A stretch of DNA of 22,090 nt from Carex sylvatica (Eukaryota; Streptophyta; Magnoliopsida; Poales; Cyperaceae): assembly GCA_964058845.1 (NCBI GenBank), contig CAXKVR010000635.1, positions 1-22,090 on the forward strand. Reading direction: 5' to 3'. Positions 1 through 9,343 of this stretch are shown here, in pieces. Position 1 is the first letter of the stretch. Every line of letters begins with the position of its first letter. Below the pieces are notes generated by a model. It saw nothing but the letters and a program-made list of their open reading frames with translations, ran no database searches and was not told where the DNA came from. A program made the position numbers and the translations under genes.

Positions 1-107
1 ATGAGCCCTCCACCGTTTAATGTATGGTACTTCACCACTAAAAACTAACAATTTATATCAAAATCAAAAGACTTGTGCCAGAATAATATTTTACCATCAA
101 TTTGTAG

Positions 108-212
108 GAGGAAACTTCAGAGTCCAATGCTGACAAGGGTCATAATGGAAGTGAAGCAGACCCCAACCCATCAGAGGAAAATTCAGGAGGGGGAGAGGAC
201 ACTCAGCCATGA
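108..212 (+). CDS. Last exon of an unidentified upstream gene (acidic C-terminal tail)
   Basis: A pyrimidine-containing acceptor ending TTTGTAG at 107 opens a 35-codon frame that ends in TGA at 210-212. The encoded tail begins EETSESNADK and finishes GGGEDTQP; it is rich in E, D, S, G and N and looks like a disordered C-terminus. There is no domain to identify it. Same-strand position ahead of the TNP2 gene makes the second gene of the CACTA element (a TNP1/TNPA-like product) a reasonable guess, but a captured or host gene is equally possible. The repeats at 255-400 would be its 3' UTR. The exon call rests on one splice site plus amino-acid composition, so confidence is moderate to low. Confidence 0.4.
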   Translation, partial: EETSESNADKGHNGSEADPNPSEENSGGGEDTQP

Positions 213-254
213 CTGTCATTGTGTTTAATTCTTAAGTCTGTAATAAATTAGTTT

Positions 255-400
255 AAATTAGGATGTGTTGAATTGAATTTGTGGTATGCTTAACTTAGGA
301 TGTGTTGAAAAGCTTTTGTGGTATGCTAAACTTATGATGTGCATTGAATTGAATGTATATTTTAACTTAAATTAGGATGTGTGTTGAATTGAATTTACAA
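255..400. repeat. Degenerate short tandem repeat (AGGATGTGTTGAATTGAA units)
   Basis: Three to four imperfect copies of AGGATGTGTTGAATTGAAT, each followed by TTGTGGTATGCTNAACTT or a derivative, start near 261, 298, 337 and 374. They follow the stop codon of the upstream exon and could be its 3' UTR or part of the CACTA 5' region. No coding potential. Confidence 0.55.
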
Positions 401-639
401 CGCGTTTTCTTTCTTATATGTGCTGAAATGGAAAAAAAAAATACGCGTACACTCTGGGTACGCCCAAAAAATAGAAAGGTTTAATAAAATAGATGCCTCT
501 ATTTCCATTGGTGATACCGTTGGAAATACCTCCCAGTTCCTCCTTTATCATTTTGCTGCTTCCAGTATACTTTCTTATTTCGTGGATCTATCGCTGAATA
601 CTCTCCTATCTTCTTTTCAAACCCTCGCGAGCTAAACAA

Positions 640-850
640 GGAGTCTCTTGGAGCTCTCCCCAATGAACTAAACTGAACTCAGCTATCTCCAGTGACTGCA
701 TGAACTGAACTCAGGTAGTCTATTCGAGCTTTTCCCACCGACTGAACTCAGGTACTCTCTTGGAGCTCATCTATTTTCTTCCCAATTTAGCTCTTGGAGC
801 TCATCTATTTTCTTCCCAATTTAGCTCTTGGAGCTTTCCCCACCGACTGG
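640..850. repeat. 34-bp tandem repeat and CTGAACTCAGGTA repeats
   Basis: The unit CTCTTGGAGCTCATC... occurs at 757-790 and again at 791-824 with exact 34-bp spacing, and a third partial copy starts at 825. Just upstream, CTGAACTCAGGTA occurs at about 705 and 742, and TTTCCCCACCGACTG-type sequence recurs at both edges. The block lies 250-450 bp upstream of the TNP2 start codon, in what should be the promoter or 5' UTR region of the transposase gene. The stretch 850-1113 holds nothing else recognisable. Confidence 0.7.
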
Positions 851-1113
851 TTTTCATTGTTTAGTTAAACATTCTATAATAATGACTAATAAACCACTGT
901 TTAATACCATGAGGTTAATTGATGCTATTTTCATTGCCTATTGAATGCCCTGAATCGTGAATAGAAAAAAAAAATCCTTTGCCCATTTAATGCCATTGAT
1001 GCTGAAGAGAAAAACAAAAACCTTGTTTGGAGAATAATTACCCAATAAATTTGTGCATGCTCCATTAATTGTTTAATTAACTCTAAGTCTAACTTGTTTA
1101 AACAGCTCACCAT

Positions 1114-4100
1114 ATGGCAAGTGATCGGGGATGGATGTACAATAGTAGAGAAAAATCTGGTGGAAATCTTGAACCTGATTTTGTTAAAGGTGTTGCCGAA
1201 TTTATGGCAGCAGCATTGTCCAAACCCTCTGTTGTGCGCGTTGATCGAGAGGGTAGGCAGTGTATGCCGTGCTCGTGTACATCATGTGACAACCTCCACA
1301 ACAAAGATGTGGGGACTGTTGAAGTACATCTTTATCGTTTTGGCTTTTGCAACTCATATCATGTTTGGCACAAACACGGCGAGCCAAATACCATTTCAGC
1401 TAGCTCTCAACCACACAGTCCATCAATTTTGAACATCGCCACTGATCGAATGGAAGAGTTGGTAAGGGATGCGGCTCCTCAAGGATTTGATTGGAATGAG
1501 GAGACACCTACCGGAGCGGCTAAGAAATGGTTCGACATGATGGAGGCATCGCAAACACCACTTTGGAAATTTAACGCCACAGGTGAAATGAAATGCGAGA
1601 CACACACCGTCTTGTCATTTGTGACGCGTGCCATAGCTTTGAAGTCGAAACACCAGTGGAGCCAAAAAGCTTTTGATGATATGCTGCAACTCATGAAAAG
1701 CTCACTTCCTTGTGGTGAAGAAATGCCAGAAAATTTCTACCAGGCAAAGCGATTGGTTGACGAATTGGGCATGGACCACGAGAAAATAGATGTATGCCCT
1801 AACTTTTGTATGTTGTATTACAAAAGAAACAAGGACAAAACAGAGTGTGATGTGTGCCATGAGTCCAGATATAAGCCAACTGGCTCCTCTTCAAAACTTG
1901 TTCCACAAAAGAGACTCCGTTACCTACCTATCACACCTCGATTGCAAAGGTTGTACATGACCAAAACAGGAGCGAAGAATATGAGATGGCACAAAGAAGG
2001 TGTGCGTCACAAAGCCCCGTTGATGGTGCATCCGGCGGATGGTGAGGCTTGGAAAGAATTCTCTCGTAAATATCCTAATTTCGCAGACGAGTGTAGAAAC
2101 GTCGTGTTGGGGCTAACAACGGATGGGTTCATGCCATTCAACTCGAGTGCAGCTCCATATTCGTGTTGGCCGGTATTTGTTTTTCCGTATAACCTACCCC
2201 CTGAGATGATAATGAAAGAAGATAGCATGTTCCTTGCTCTTGTCATCCCGGGACCAAAGCATCCGGGTCGGGATATTGACATTCTTCTTGAACCTTTAAT
2301 CGACGAATTGAATAAATTGTGGGAGCATGGAGCAATGACATGGGATGGGTATAAAAGAGAGAATTTCAAAATGCATACACAACTTATTTGGACAGTGAGT
2401 GATTACCCGGCTTATGAGATGCTATGTGGGTGGGGTACAAAAGGTAAGTTTGCGTGTTATTATTGCTTGGGTCAGACAAAGGCTTTTCAACTCCAGCATG
2501 GTGGAAAAGCATGTTGGTGGGGGTGTCATAGGTGCTTCTTGCCTCTGCACCATGCATTCCGTCAAGATAGAAAGAATTTCATAAAAGGTGGAGTCGATAA
2601 TGATCCGCCACCACGACGATTGACGGGAGAGGAGCTTGAAAACATAGTGAGTTTAATACAACCGATCAAATGGGGTAAAAACACAGAATTAAAACAGATT
2701 GATGGTTATGGTGTGACCCACCATTGGCAAAAGAAGAGTATTTTCTGGAGTTTACCTTATTGGAAAGATAATTTGCTGAACCACAATTTGGATATGATGC
2801 ATTTGGAGAAGAATTTCACCGAAAATTTGCTATACACGCTTTTAAACATAGGTGGCAGAACCAAGGACAATGAAAAAGCCAGAAAAGATCTAGCTCTATT
2901 ATGCGATCGTCCCAACCAGCACCTAAGTCCGGTCGACAATAACCCAGGAAAGATGAAAAAACCAAAGGCGCCATTCGCACTCTTTCCACAGGATAAGAAG
3001 ATTGTTTTAAAATGGCTCAAGGATATAGTAAGGTTTCCTGATGGCTATGCATCCAATTGGTCAAGGTGTGTTAACTTAGACACTGGAACACTCATTGGGC
3101 TCAAAAGTCATGACTTACATGTGTTCATGGAGCGCCTCCTCCCCGTCGCCTTTCGAGACTTTGTCCCGGATTATGTATGGGATTTCTTATGTGAGTTTTC
3201 GGCCTTCTTTAGAGAGATTTGTGCCAAGGAGCTTGATCCAGTGAGGGTGGCCCAGTTAGAAGAAGATATTATCGTTACAATGTGCAAGGCGGAAAAAATA
3301 TTCCCACCAGCTTTCTTCGATTCAATGGAGCATCTTGTTGTGCATGTAGCATACGAGGCTAGAATGGGTGGGCCAGTAGGGTCCCGATGGATGTTTCCAT
3401 GTGAAAGGTGTGTTTCATATTGCTTTTATTTATAAACCACAACTATATATGTAACTACTAACACTAAATTCTTCTGGCAATTACAGGCGTAACAAGGAAC
3501 AACGGATGAGAGTCACAAACAAGGCACGTGTTGAGGGTTCAATCGTGGAGGCTACAATTGCCAAAGAAATTGGTACTACTTCGACACAATATTTTGCAGA
3601 TAAAGCTAACATTGGCCAAGAAGAAGTTAGAACAAGTAACCGTCCGGCGGGGCTAATTTCTATATTCGACACTCCAGGCCGGTCTATTGGCAGAAAAAAA
3701 GGAAAGTCTCTCAATGATAGGGATTTTAATGCTGCACACACCTATGTCATCTTAAACTGTCCAGAGATCTGTGAGAAGTACTTGGGGTACAATAATATTA
3801 TGTATTTTCTTTTAATCTTGTCAAAAGTATCTAATCTAAAATCTATAGAAATCTAATATTATGACATATTATAATATGCAGAGAGTTTGATACATGCATG
3901 CTCCATAATGGATTAGCCACAAGCCCCCAAGATTTGCCAAGGGTTCGTAATGATGGTTTCGCACAGTGGTTGCGAAAAAAGGTCATTAATTCTCGTGATG
4001 AAGACGATTACTATATACGAATGGTAGGACTCATGCCTAGCAAACAAGCGTACTTCTACGAAGGGTACGAAGTCAATGGGTATCGTTTTCACACAAAAGC

Positions 4101-4743
4101 ATATGGGGAAGACAAGACAACTCAAAGTTTCGGTGTTTGCATCAAAGGCGAGTGTGATGCTAATGCCCCACAAATCGACTACTATGGAATTCTCCAAGAG
4201 GTCATTGAACTACAATATGATGCCCACGCGGTTGTTCTATTTAGGTGTGATTGGTTTGACATAATAAACGGTGTAAAGGTCGATTGCGCACATGGTATTG
4301 TTGAGGTTAACCATACTTCTCGCCTACCAACTTATGAACCGTTTGTATTAGCAGCACAAGCAACCCAAGTGTGCTACCTACCATATGCATCTATCAAGCC
4401 CGAAAGACTGTTTTGGTGGGTGGCATTTAAAACAAGCCAAAAGTCAAGGTTTCAAGCCGAGGGCGACGATTCAAACTTAGAATTTTACCAAGATGAAAGG
4501 CCGGATAATCCAATATCGGTTTCAGATGGACAAGAATTTGATTGGGATGGTATGGTCTTTGGAGAAAATGACTTTGAGCTAGTGGATGAAAGAACAGTCC
4601 TCCCGCCAACAACATCAAATGCACCGCAATCTATGGCGAGGGATGAAAACCAAGTAGAGGAACGTGAGGAAGAGCATGATACGGAGCAAGAGTATCATAT
4701 GGAGAAAGAATTTGATTACGATAATTCCGATGAAGAATTTTAA
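1114..4743 (+). CDS. TNP2/TNPD-type CACTA transposase (three exons)
   Basis: The exons are 1114-3407, 3487-3786 and 3882-4743, giving 1152 codons including the stop. Both introns (79 and 95 nt) are GT-AG and keep the frame: without them the frame stops at 3433 and the C-terminal domains are lost. Residues about 1-80 match the transposase-associated domain (DRGWMY start, Cys-rich CMPCSCTSC). Residues about 235-480 match Transposase_21/TNP2, with CX2C at 245-248, LTTDGF (D337), HPGRDID (D387/D389) and NLDMMHLEKN further on. DUF4218 follows at about 655-770 (GLKSHDLHVFMERLLP), and DUF4216 at about 960-1050 after the introns. The tail is strongly acidic. The family excises and integrates DNA by recognising the CACTA termini and subterminal repeats in the nucleus. 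D337 and D387/389 are candidate catalytic aspartates by analogy with CMC transposases. The start ATG precedes the conserved MASDRGWMY. No stop or frameshift was found, so the protein could be functional. Confidence 0.93.
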
Positions 4744-5410
4744 TTGGTAAAGCAATACATGTGTCAAGTTTTCCATTTTAATTTACTTTACATTTTACTT
4801 GCATACATGTAAAGCATTTTGGCAACCATATTTTCTAACTTTGTTCTCTTTTTGAATTTGTAACATGTGTTTAATTTGATGTTGTTTGGTAGCCAACAGC
4901 CATTGTCTTCATTTATGCACATAGTATATATGTACATGGTTACTAACTTGGAACCTATTAGAACAATAAATGAAAAAATTACACTTGTGACCTATATTAT
5001 GTCCTATTTTTTTTTTGGCTTAAAAAGGACAATTAATATGTATATATAACTGTTATTCTCATTTCAGTCCTTGTTAGAATAATTATTCGCATTTCAGTCC
5101 TTGCGTCTTCATCTTCATTTAATTCACTGTTTACTAAATGTATTTACTTAGTTTAATCATATACTAACATTCATGTGTTTAAAAACATATATTGCAGGGG
5201 ACAAAAGCTAGAGTCATTCACTGTTATTGCTGGCATTTGTCAAAATATTTTGTAATTAAATAGATTGGCTTAATCCCAATACCCATATTTATGTTTTCAA
5301 TTTGTAGTGCTTCATTTTATATGTCCCAATTAAATATTGCTTACTGTATGTTGTTATTTAATTTTATTGCTACAAAGGGAGATCTCAAATAAACATAAAG
5401 GGTTCTGTCT
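4744..5410. other. 3' flank of the TNP2 gene, AT-rich
   Basis: No gene is seen here. There is a pyrimidine tract and acceptor-like ATATTGCAG near 5196 followed by a less AT-rich 60-bp stretch, which could be a 3' UTR exon. ATTTCAGTCCTTG occurs twice (near 5063 and 5091). Poly(A)-signal-like AATAAA and TATAAA words are common but not diagnostic in such AT-rich DNA. Confidence 0.4.
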
Positions 5411-5878
5411 CCATGAAATAATCTTTTCCAACGGTACTCTCATGGAAATAATAAGTCTAACTATAAAATATTATAAACTGATTCAATAAACCATTTCCAA
5501 GAGCAAAGTGCTCTAGTATTTCCATGGACCTTGACTATAAAATAATATAAAAAGATATAACAAAACATTTCCAAGGGTAGCTCATGGAAATAATCTCTCT
5601 CTCAACTTCCCACTTATTTTCAAGGGCATGGGGAGAGTTATTTCCATGAGCTTCCAATAAAATATAATAAATGGTCTGCTAGGCGGGTCATGGGTCATGC
5701 AATATTTTTTCCAAGGGTGGATTTTGCATTTCCAAGCGTGGAAAGTAGAGATTTCCATGCGCTAATATTTCCATAGGCCTACCGTTGGAAATAATTCAGT
5801 GTGTCAGCAAACGCTACATTATTTCCATCAACTCTTTCTCCAGTTAGAAATGACATATAATCCGCATGGAAATAGTGT
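5410..5878. repeat. CACTA subterminal repeat field (TTTCCA / GGAAAT words)
   Basis: More than a dozen copies of TTTCCA, TTTCCAAG or their complements GGAAAT/TGGAAA occur in both orientations within about 470 bp, often as opposed pairs such as TTTCCATAGG...CCGTTGGAAAT. CACTA elements have short motifs repeated in both orientations in their subterminal 200-500 bp, bound by the element's second protein (TNPA in Spm). The same kind of pair occurs once at 499-530 on the other side of the transposase. The binding role here is inferred from the family. Confidence 0.75.
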
Positions 5879-5892
5879 AAATTCTAGTAGTG
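5879..5892. repeat. Right CACTA terminus (terminal inverted repeat)
   Basis: The strand reads AATTCTAGTAGTG to position 5892; inverted it starts CACTACTAGAATT. Plant CACTA elements end in CACTA followed by C/A and then AGAA-like sequence. The inner side continues into ATGGAAATAGTGTAA, linking it to the subterminal repeats. The partner terminus is outside the window. Confidence 0.8.
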
Positions 5893-5912
5893 TGCATCCG
5901 CATTCAGATTCA

Positions 5913-6208
5913 GTACGGGTCATCCCAGCCGCACTCAGGACTTGGTCGATTTCAGAAACTGCACATCACATGCTCCCATGCGGGTCATTCATCCACACCA
6001 AATTCCAGTGCGGACGCACCGAGAGTAATACGCAGAATTTCTAGGATGGCAAAAAAGAAAATTTCGAGCCAGTATGGGTCATCCATCCGCACTCACAATC
6101 AGTGCGGACGCACTCAGAGAATTTCGCAGGATTTCCTTCTAAGTTAAATATGAAAAGTTGAACTAGTGCGGGTCATCCACCCGCACTCACAATCAGTGCG
6201 GACGCACT
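5913..6208. repeat. Dispersed 43-bp motif at 94-bp spacing (GTGCGGGTCATCC...)
   Basis: A 43-bp motif starting RTGCGGGTCAT or similar and ending AGTGCGGACGCACT/C occurs at 5978-6020, 6072-6114 and 6166-6208, exactly 94 bp apart each time. A weaker copy starts at 5913. Each copy contains two GC-rich palindromic halves, GTGCGGGT...ACCCGCAC and AGTGCGGACGCACT. The repeat begins immediately after the CACTA right end. It is unusually GC- and CpG-rich for this region. Confidence 0.75.
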
Positions 6209-6371
6209 GGACTCGCAGAAAGTCAGAATTACATGTTTTCAACACGATTTCTATTTTTAGCAAGCCAGTGACGCTTTTTGACAGATAAATTTGAACACAT
6301 CAGTCCAGGAAAATAAGGCAAAGATAGCACCCACTAACCCCACCTTCTAGCCTCTAAATTGGGCATAGTCT

Positions 6372-6430
6372 TTTGCTATATAAGGGGGTTCATTTTCCAT
6401 TAAAATGACAACTCTCTCTCTCTCACCCCT
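6372..6430 (+). promoter_or_regulatory. TATA-like site with downstream CT tract
   Basis: GCTATATAAGGGGG at about 6374-6388 is followed 30-40 bp later by ACAACTCTCTCTCTCTCACC. This spacing fits a TATA box and pyrimidine-rich initiator of an RNA polymerase II transcript reading to the right. No coding sequence follows, which suits an LTR promoter. No experimental support can be read from the sequence. Confidence 0.4.
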
Positions 6431-6789
6431 TGGTGCATGCCAATTCTCATAAAATATAGCGATAAATCTGCAGCCATTCTAGGAGTTCCGAAAGCTTTTC
6501 AAGGAAGGAGAAGAATGTCCAAGCAAGATTTCGATAAGATCGAGGTTCTTGATTCAATAAATGGTGTAACTATTTCTTTATTTCATTCCTTCTTATTTTT
6601 GCCAACTTTTGTAATGGATCTCTCCAAGAGAGAGTAGATCTCTTTCTAGGAGTTTAGGTTAATGCATGAACTTGTTTAATTGTATCTTATTCGGTTATTT
6701 GTTTTTATTATTATTGTTTTATGGGATTTGATGCTAATTTCTGAGATTTATAATTTGTGTTAATTACATAATTAGTACTTAAAATCAAT

Positions 6790-7110
6790 GTAGTTCCGCT
6801 TTGGATTCGAAAGAACAAAAGTAGTTAGGACGAGAGGAGAGTACCAATTATGAACACAAATACCTTAGATTTTGATTAAGGTCTAACCAACCGTGAAATC
6901 AAACCGGAACTACAGAAATTAGGGTTAGAGAATTGGTGAAGGACGTAACTGTGAAGTCAAACCTTAATTAGGACATCTCAAATTGAATCAGATATTGGTA
7001 TTAAGGACGTAACTGTGAAGTACCAATATTTGAGGAGATGAGAGACTAACAAGAGCTTATGGTCTAGGTAGCTAGGATGAAGGACGTAACTGTAAAGTCC
7101 GAATTACTTA
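6790..7110. repeat. Series of inverted-repeat modules with a shared loop
   Basis: The 18-mer AAGGACGTAACTGTGAAG occurs at 6939-6956 and 7003-7020, with a one-base variant at 7080-7097. Each copy sits between arms that are reverse complements of each other. The clearest arms are 6974-7000 (ending ATATTGGTA) and 7021-7040 (starting TACCAATATT). A fourth module without the loop motif pairs TGTAGTTCCG near 6789 with CGGAACTACA near 6905. The pattern is read directly from the sequence; its function is unknown. Confidence 0.65.
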
Positions 7111-7488
7111 GGCATGTTATTAATTCACAAAAGTGACCCTTAATGACATATTAGGTTAGAAACCTCATCAAATCATATATGAATTTAAACAAATACCGAA
7201 TAGATAGAATTAACAAGGAATTGTAGACCGAATACCCCTAGATCTCCTTAACTTGAAAGCAAACCAATTCTTACTTTATTTATTTTATTTATATCTATTG
7301 CTTACAATTCCTTCTTCTCGAGTATTGAACCCAACTTAGGATTATTGAAACAAAACTCCCTAATTCTACTTTAATTGCACTTTACTTCTTTTCTATTAAT
7401 CTGAAATTAATTAATAAAGTTTAAGCCTAGTTTTAACCATACTCTCTGTGGATCGATACCTCAAATACTACAAGGATAGGTTGTACGC

Positions 7489-7606
7489 TTGCAATCAACC
7501 ATTATTTGAGTATTAAGGTTTATAAATTTAAAAATTAAACGAGTATAAAAACAAGTATAAAACCTATACACAAAATACTCAACACTATATTCCCGATTGC
7601 AAGAAT
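7489..7606. repeat. Imperfect inverted repeat around 7547
   Basis: GCTTGCAATC, TTTGAGTATT and AAGGTTT on the left (7489-7520) are matched in reverse order by AAACCT, AATACTCA and GATTGCAAG on the right (7560-7606). The arms are about 30 bp with small interruptions. It could fold as a hairpin in RNA or be the relic of two inverted element ends. Confidence 0.6.
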
Positions 7607-7609
7607 GAA

Positions 7610-8876
7610 AGGGAGATGAATTTATATAGTAAACAATTAATTGAATTCAATAAAGAAAATAAAACGCATCCAAAATATTCGGTAATTAAAAGGTCATTAA
7701 TATCTTAATGAATCAAAGATTAAACGGATTTGAACAGAGAAAATCAGAACAAGAACGTGTATACAATCAACAGGTTTGTCCAATTGGTAAATATTTAATA
7801 ACTATTGAATTTTCGGTTTAGTCCCTCAAATTAATAAATATTACAAATGCTAACAAATTTTGAGTTTTTTAAATAAAGTTTTAACAAATATGTATAGAAA
7901 CAAAGAAAGAGAAATAAGAAAATAAAGAAAAAATCGATTTTCATTGTGATTCATATAGAAATGAAGAAGTAACAAAAAATAATAAATAGAAAGTGGAGTC
8001 TACTCAGTTGAAGAGGAAAAAAATAAGAAAACAAAAAAAATATATCGTTAAATTTTGGAGTCTGTTCAATTTTAATTGTAACATATTGTGTGGCGAATAT
8101 GTTTTTAACTAAATTTAGACTTCTACACATAAAACATATGCATTTAATCAAAAGAAGATAGATTATGTGATTGGAGGGATGAGATTAAATCCAAAATTTC
8201 ATCTTTCAATCATAGCTGTTGACGGATTGGAAATCCAACGTGCTTAATAATAAAACGGAGATAGTTCCGGAATAGTATATGTTTTTAGAGGAGAAGTTAA
8301 ATATTTTTATTTTTTGTGCTTTTATCATACTTTTATTTTATTTTTATTTAATAACTCAAAATTTAAAATTTAAAAGTCAAAATAAAACAGTTAGATATGA
8401 AGTACATCATTTTACCTATGTACGTGTACACAATTATGATATTTCAACTTTGTTGTGTTTGTCATCAAGAGTTTGTAAAACTGTGCTGATATGGATAATT
8501 TATAGACGGTTATTTTTCAACTTGTTGATTCACATAAAAATAAAATTAAAATGTAATATTTTTTTTATGAGTGTGTAGTGAAAATCATATAGATCACATC
8601 TAATAATTTTATTTTAACGTTTATGTTTTAAATTTTGATTTATTAATATTTTAAAAATTGAGGTATGTTGAAGGTTACAGAAAATAAAATCATTTAAACC
8701 ATCCTCATAGTCTCACATTCGTCAAATTCGAATTATAATTTTAAAAGAACAATATTGATATTAGTACACAATAATTTGAAAACTTTGTTACTATCATCTT
8801 TTTTAACTTTTAAAACATACTCTATTTAATAATTTATCAAGCATTTACATCTTCGTCCATTTATATAAAAAAAAAA
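7610..8876. other. AT-rich spacer without recognisable features
   Basis: No reading frame with credible composition, no splice-supported exon and no obvious terminal repeats are seen. Short frames at 8279-8578 (+) and 7951-8151 (-) are AT-driven and rejected. The right edge is the A10 run at 8867-8876 that abuts the MULE. Confidence 0.6.
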
Positions 8877-9142
8877 CTGAAATTTTTATAAATGTCCAAA
8901 TAAATTAATAAATTACGCAATCTACCCTATTTTTTATAAAAATTCGGAATGTACCCAGTTCGGTTAACGGTGCACCGGAAAATTAATTTCTTTCCGGGTT
9001 TCCATTCGCCGGACCCGCACCAAACAACCCGGTTAACCATTAACTGGACCCGCACAAAATACCGGTTAACCATTTACCGGACCTAAAATCGGTTAACCGT
9101 TTACCGGACCCAAACCAATTACCCGGTTAACCGATAACCGGA
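8877..9142. repeat. Left terminal inverted repeat of the MULE
   Basis: The repeat begins CTGAAATTTTTATAAATGTC and is the reverse complement of 17951-18216, both 266 bp. The outer 75 bp are AT-rich; the inner part holds four to five modules of about 30 bp built on CCGGTTAACC...ACCGGACCC. The family's TIRs bind transposase and usually contain the promoter; binding to the repeated modules is an inference. Confidence 0.9.
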
Positions 9143-9251
9143 TGTACAACCGGTTAACCATACACCGGAAAGATGTGAATTTTTTTGTTCCGGTTAACAG
9201 TGGACCGAAAATCAGAATTAATTATTTTATTCCGGTTAAGAGTATAGCGGA
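8960..9251. repeat. CGGTTAACC...CCGG module array in the left end
   Basis: CGGTTAAC or CCGGTTAA recurs about every 25-35 bp from 8961 to 9235, often followed about 10 bp later by ACCGG. The inner three copies (9150-9235) lie beyond the TIR and have no counterpart at the right end, so the array is longer on the transposase-promoter side. The core GGTTAACC is a perfect palindrome and the units are CpG-rich in an AT-rich context. Confidence 0.8.
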
Positions 9252-9265
9252 AATCTCATATCGAT

Positions 9266-9343
9266 TGGTTATATAATGAGCCGATTTCATACTACTCTGA
9301 CGGAGAATCAGAGTTTCAGAGTTTCAGACTCTACGGAAGGAAA
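9266..9343 (+). promoter_or_regulatory. Putative transposase promoter and 5' UTR exon
   Basis: TTATATAATG at about 9269 is followed by a more complex 60-bp stretch that ends ACGGAAGGAAA before a good donor, GTAAGT, at 9344. This suggests a TATA box, a start site near 9300 and a short non-coding exon ending at 9343. The acceptor would be one of several before the ATG at 10286 (for example CAG ending near 10235 or 10268). Exon borders other than the donor are uncertain. Confidence 0.5.

Larger units (their letters stand above)
1..5892 (+). mobile_element. CACTA (En/Spm) DNA transposon, right-hand part
   Basis: The stretch holds a TNP2-type transposase gene (1114-4743), then a subterminal field of short TTTCC/GGAAA repeats (about 5410-5880), then the sequence AAATTCTAGTAGTG ending at 5892. 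Its reverse complement begins CACTACTAGAATTT, the classic CACTA terminal inverted repeat. A similar TTTCC...GGAAA pair lies at 499-530, left of the transposase, as expected for the opposite subterminal region. No CACTACTAG terminus is found between 1 and 1113, so the left end is either upstream of the window or deleted; the upstream boundary given here is simply the window edge. The 3-bp target duplication cannot be tested because only one end is visible; the three bases after the right end are TGC. Family assignment is firm from the transposase; the exact left extent is unknown. Confidence 0.85.
5893..7500 (+). mobile_element. Probable LTR fragment (solo-LTR-like, Ty3/gypsy style), non-coding
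   Basis: The segment has no coding capacity but shows LTR-like organisation: an upstream repeat array (5913-6208), a TATA-like CTATATAAG near 6376 followed by a (CT)n tract, a long structured region, and near 7440 ACTCTCTGTGGATCGATACC followed by a TACT-rich stretch and TTGTACGCTTGCAATCA. The phrase CTCTGTGGATCGATACC close to the end resembles the 3' part of LTRs in several plant Ty3/gypsy lineages. I do not see the usual primer-binding-site sequence (TGGCGCC) after it, nor clean TG...CA borders with a 5-bp duplication. It may be a solo LTR or a fragment; boundaries are approximate. Confidence 0.4.

Noticed and set aside
36..50. CCACTAAAAACTAAC near the window start as the left CACTA terminus
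   Set aside because: After CACTA it does not match the right-end sequence CACTACTAGAATTT, so it is not an acceptable inverted partner.
8279..8578. 99-codon frame with a hydrophobic, F/I/L/K/N-rich product on the + strand
   Set aside because: Composition is what AT-rich DNA gives by chance; there is no domain, promoter or splice context.
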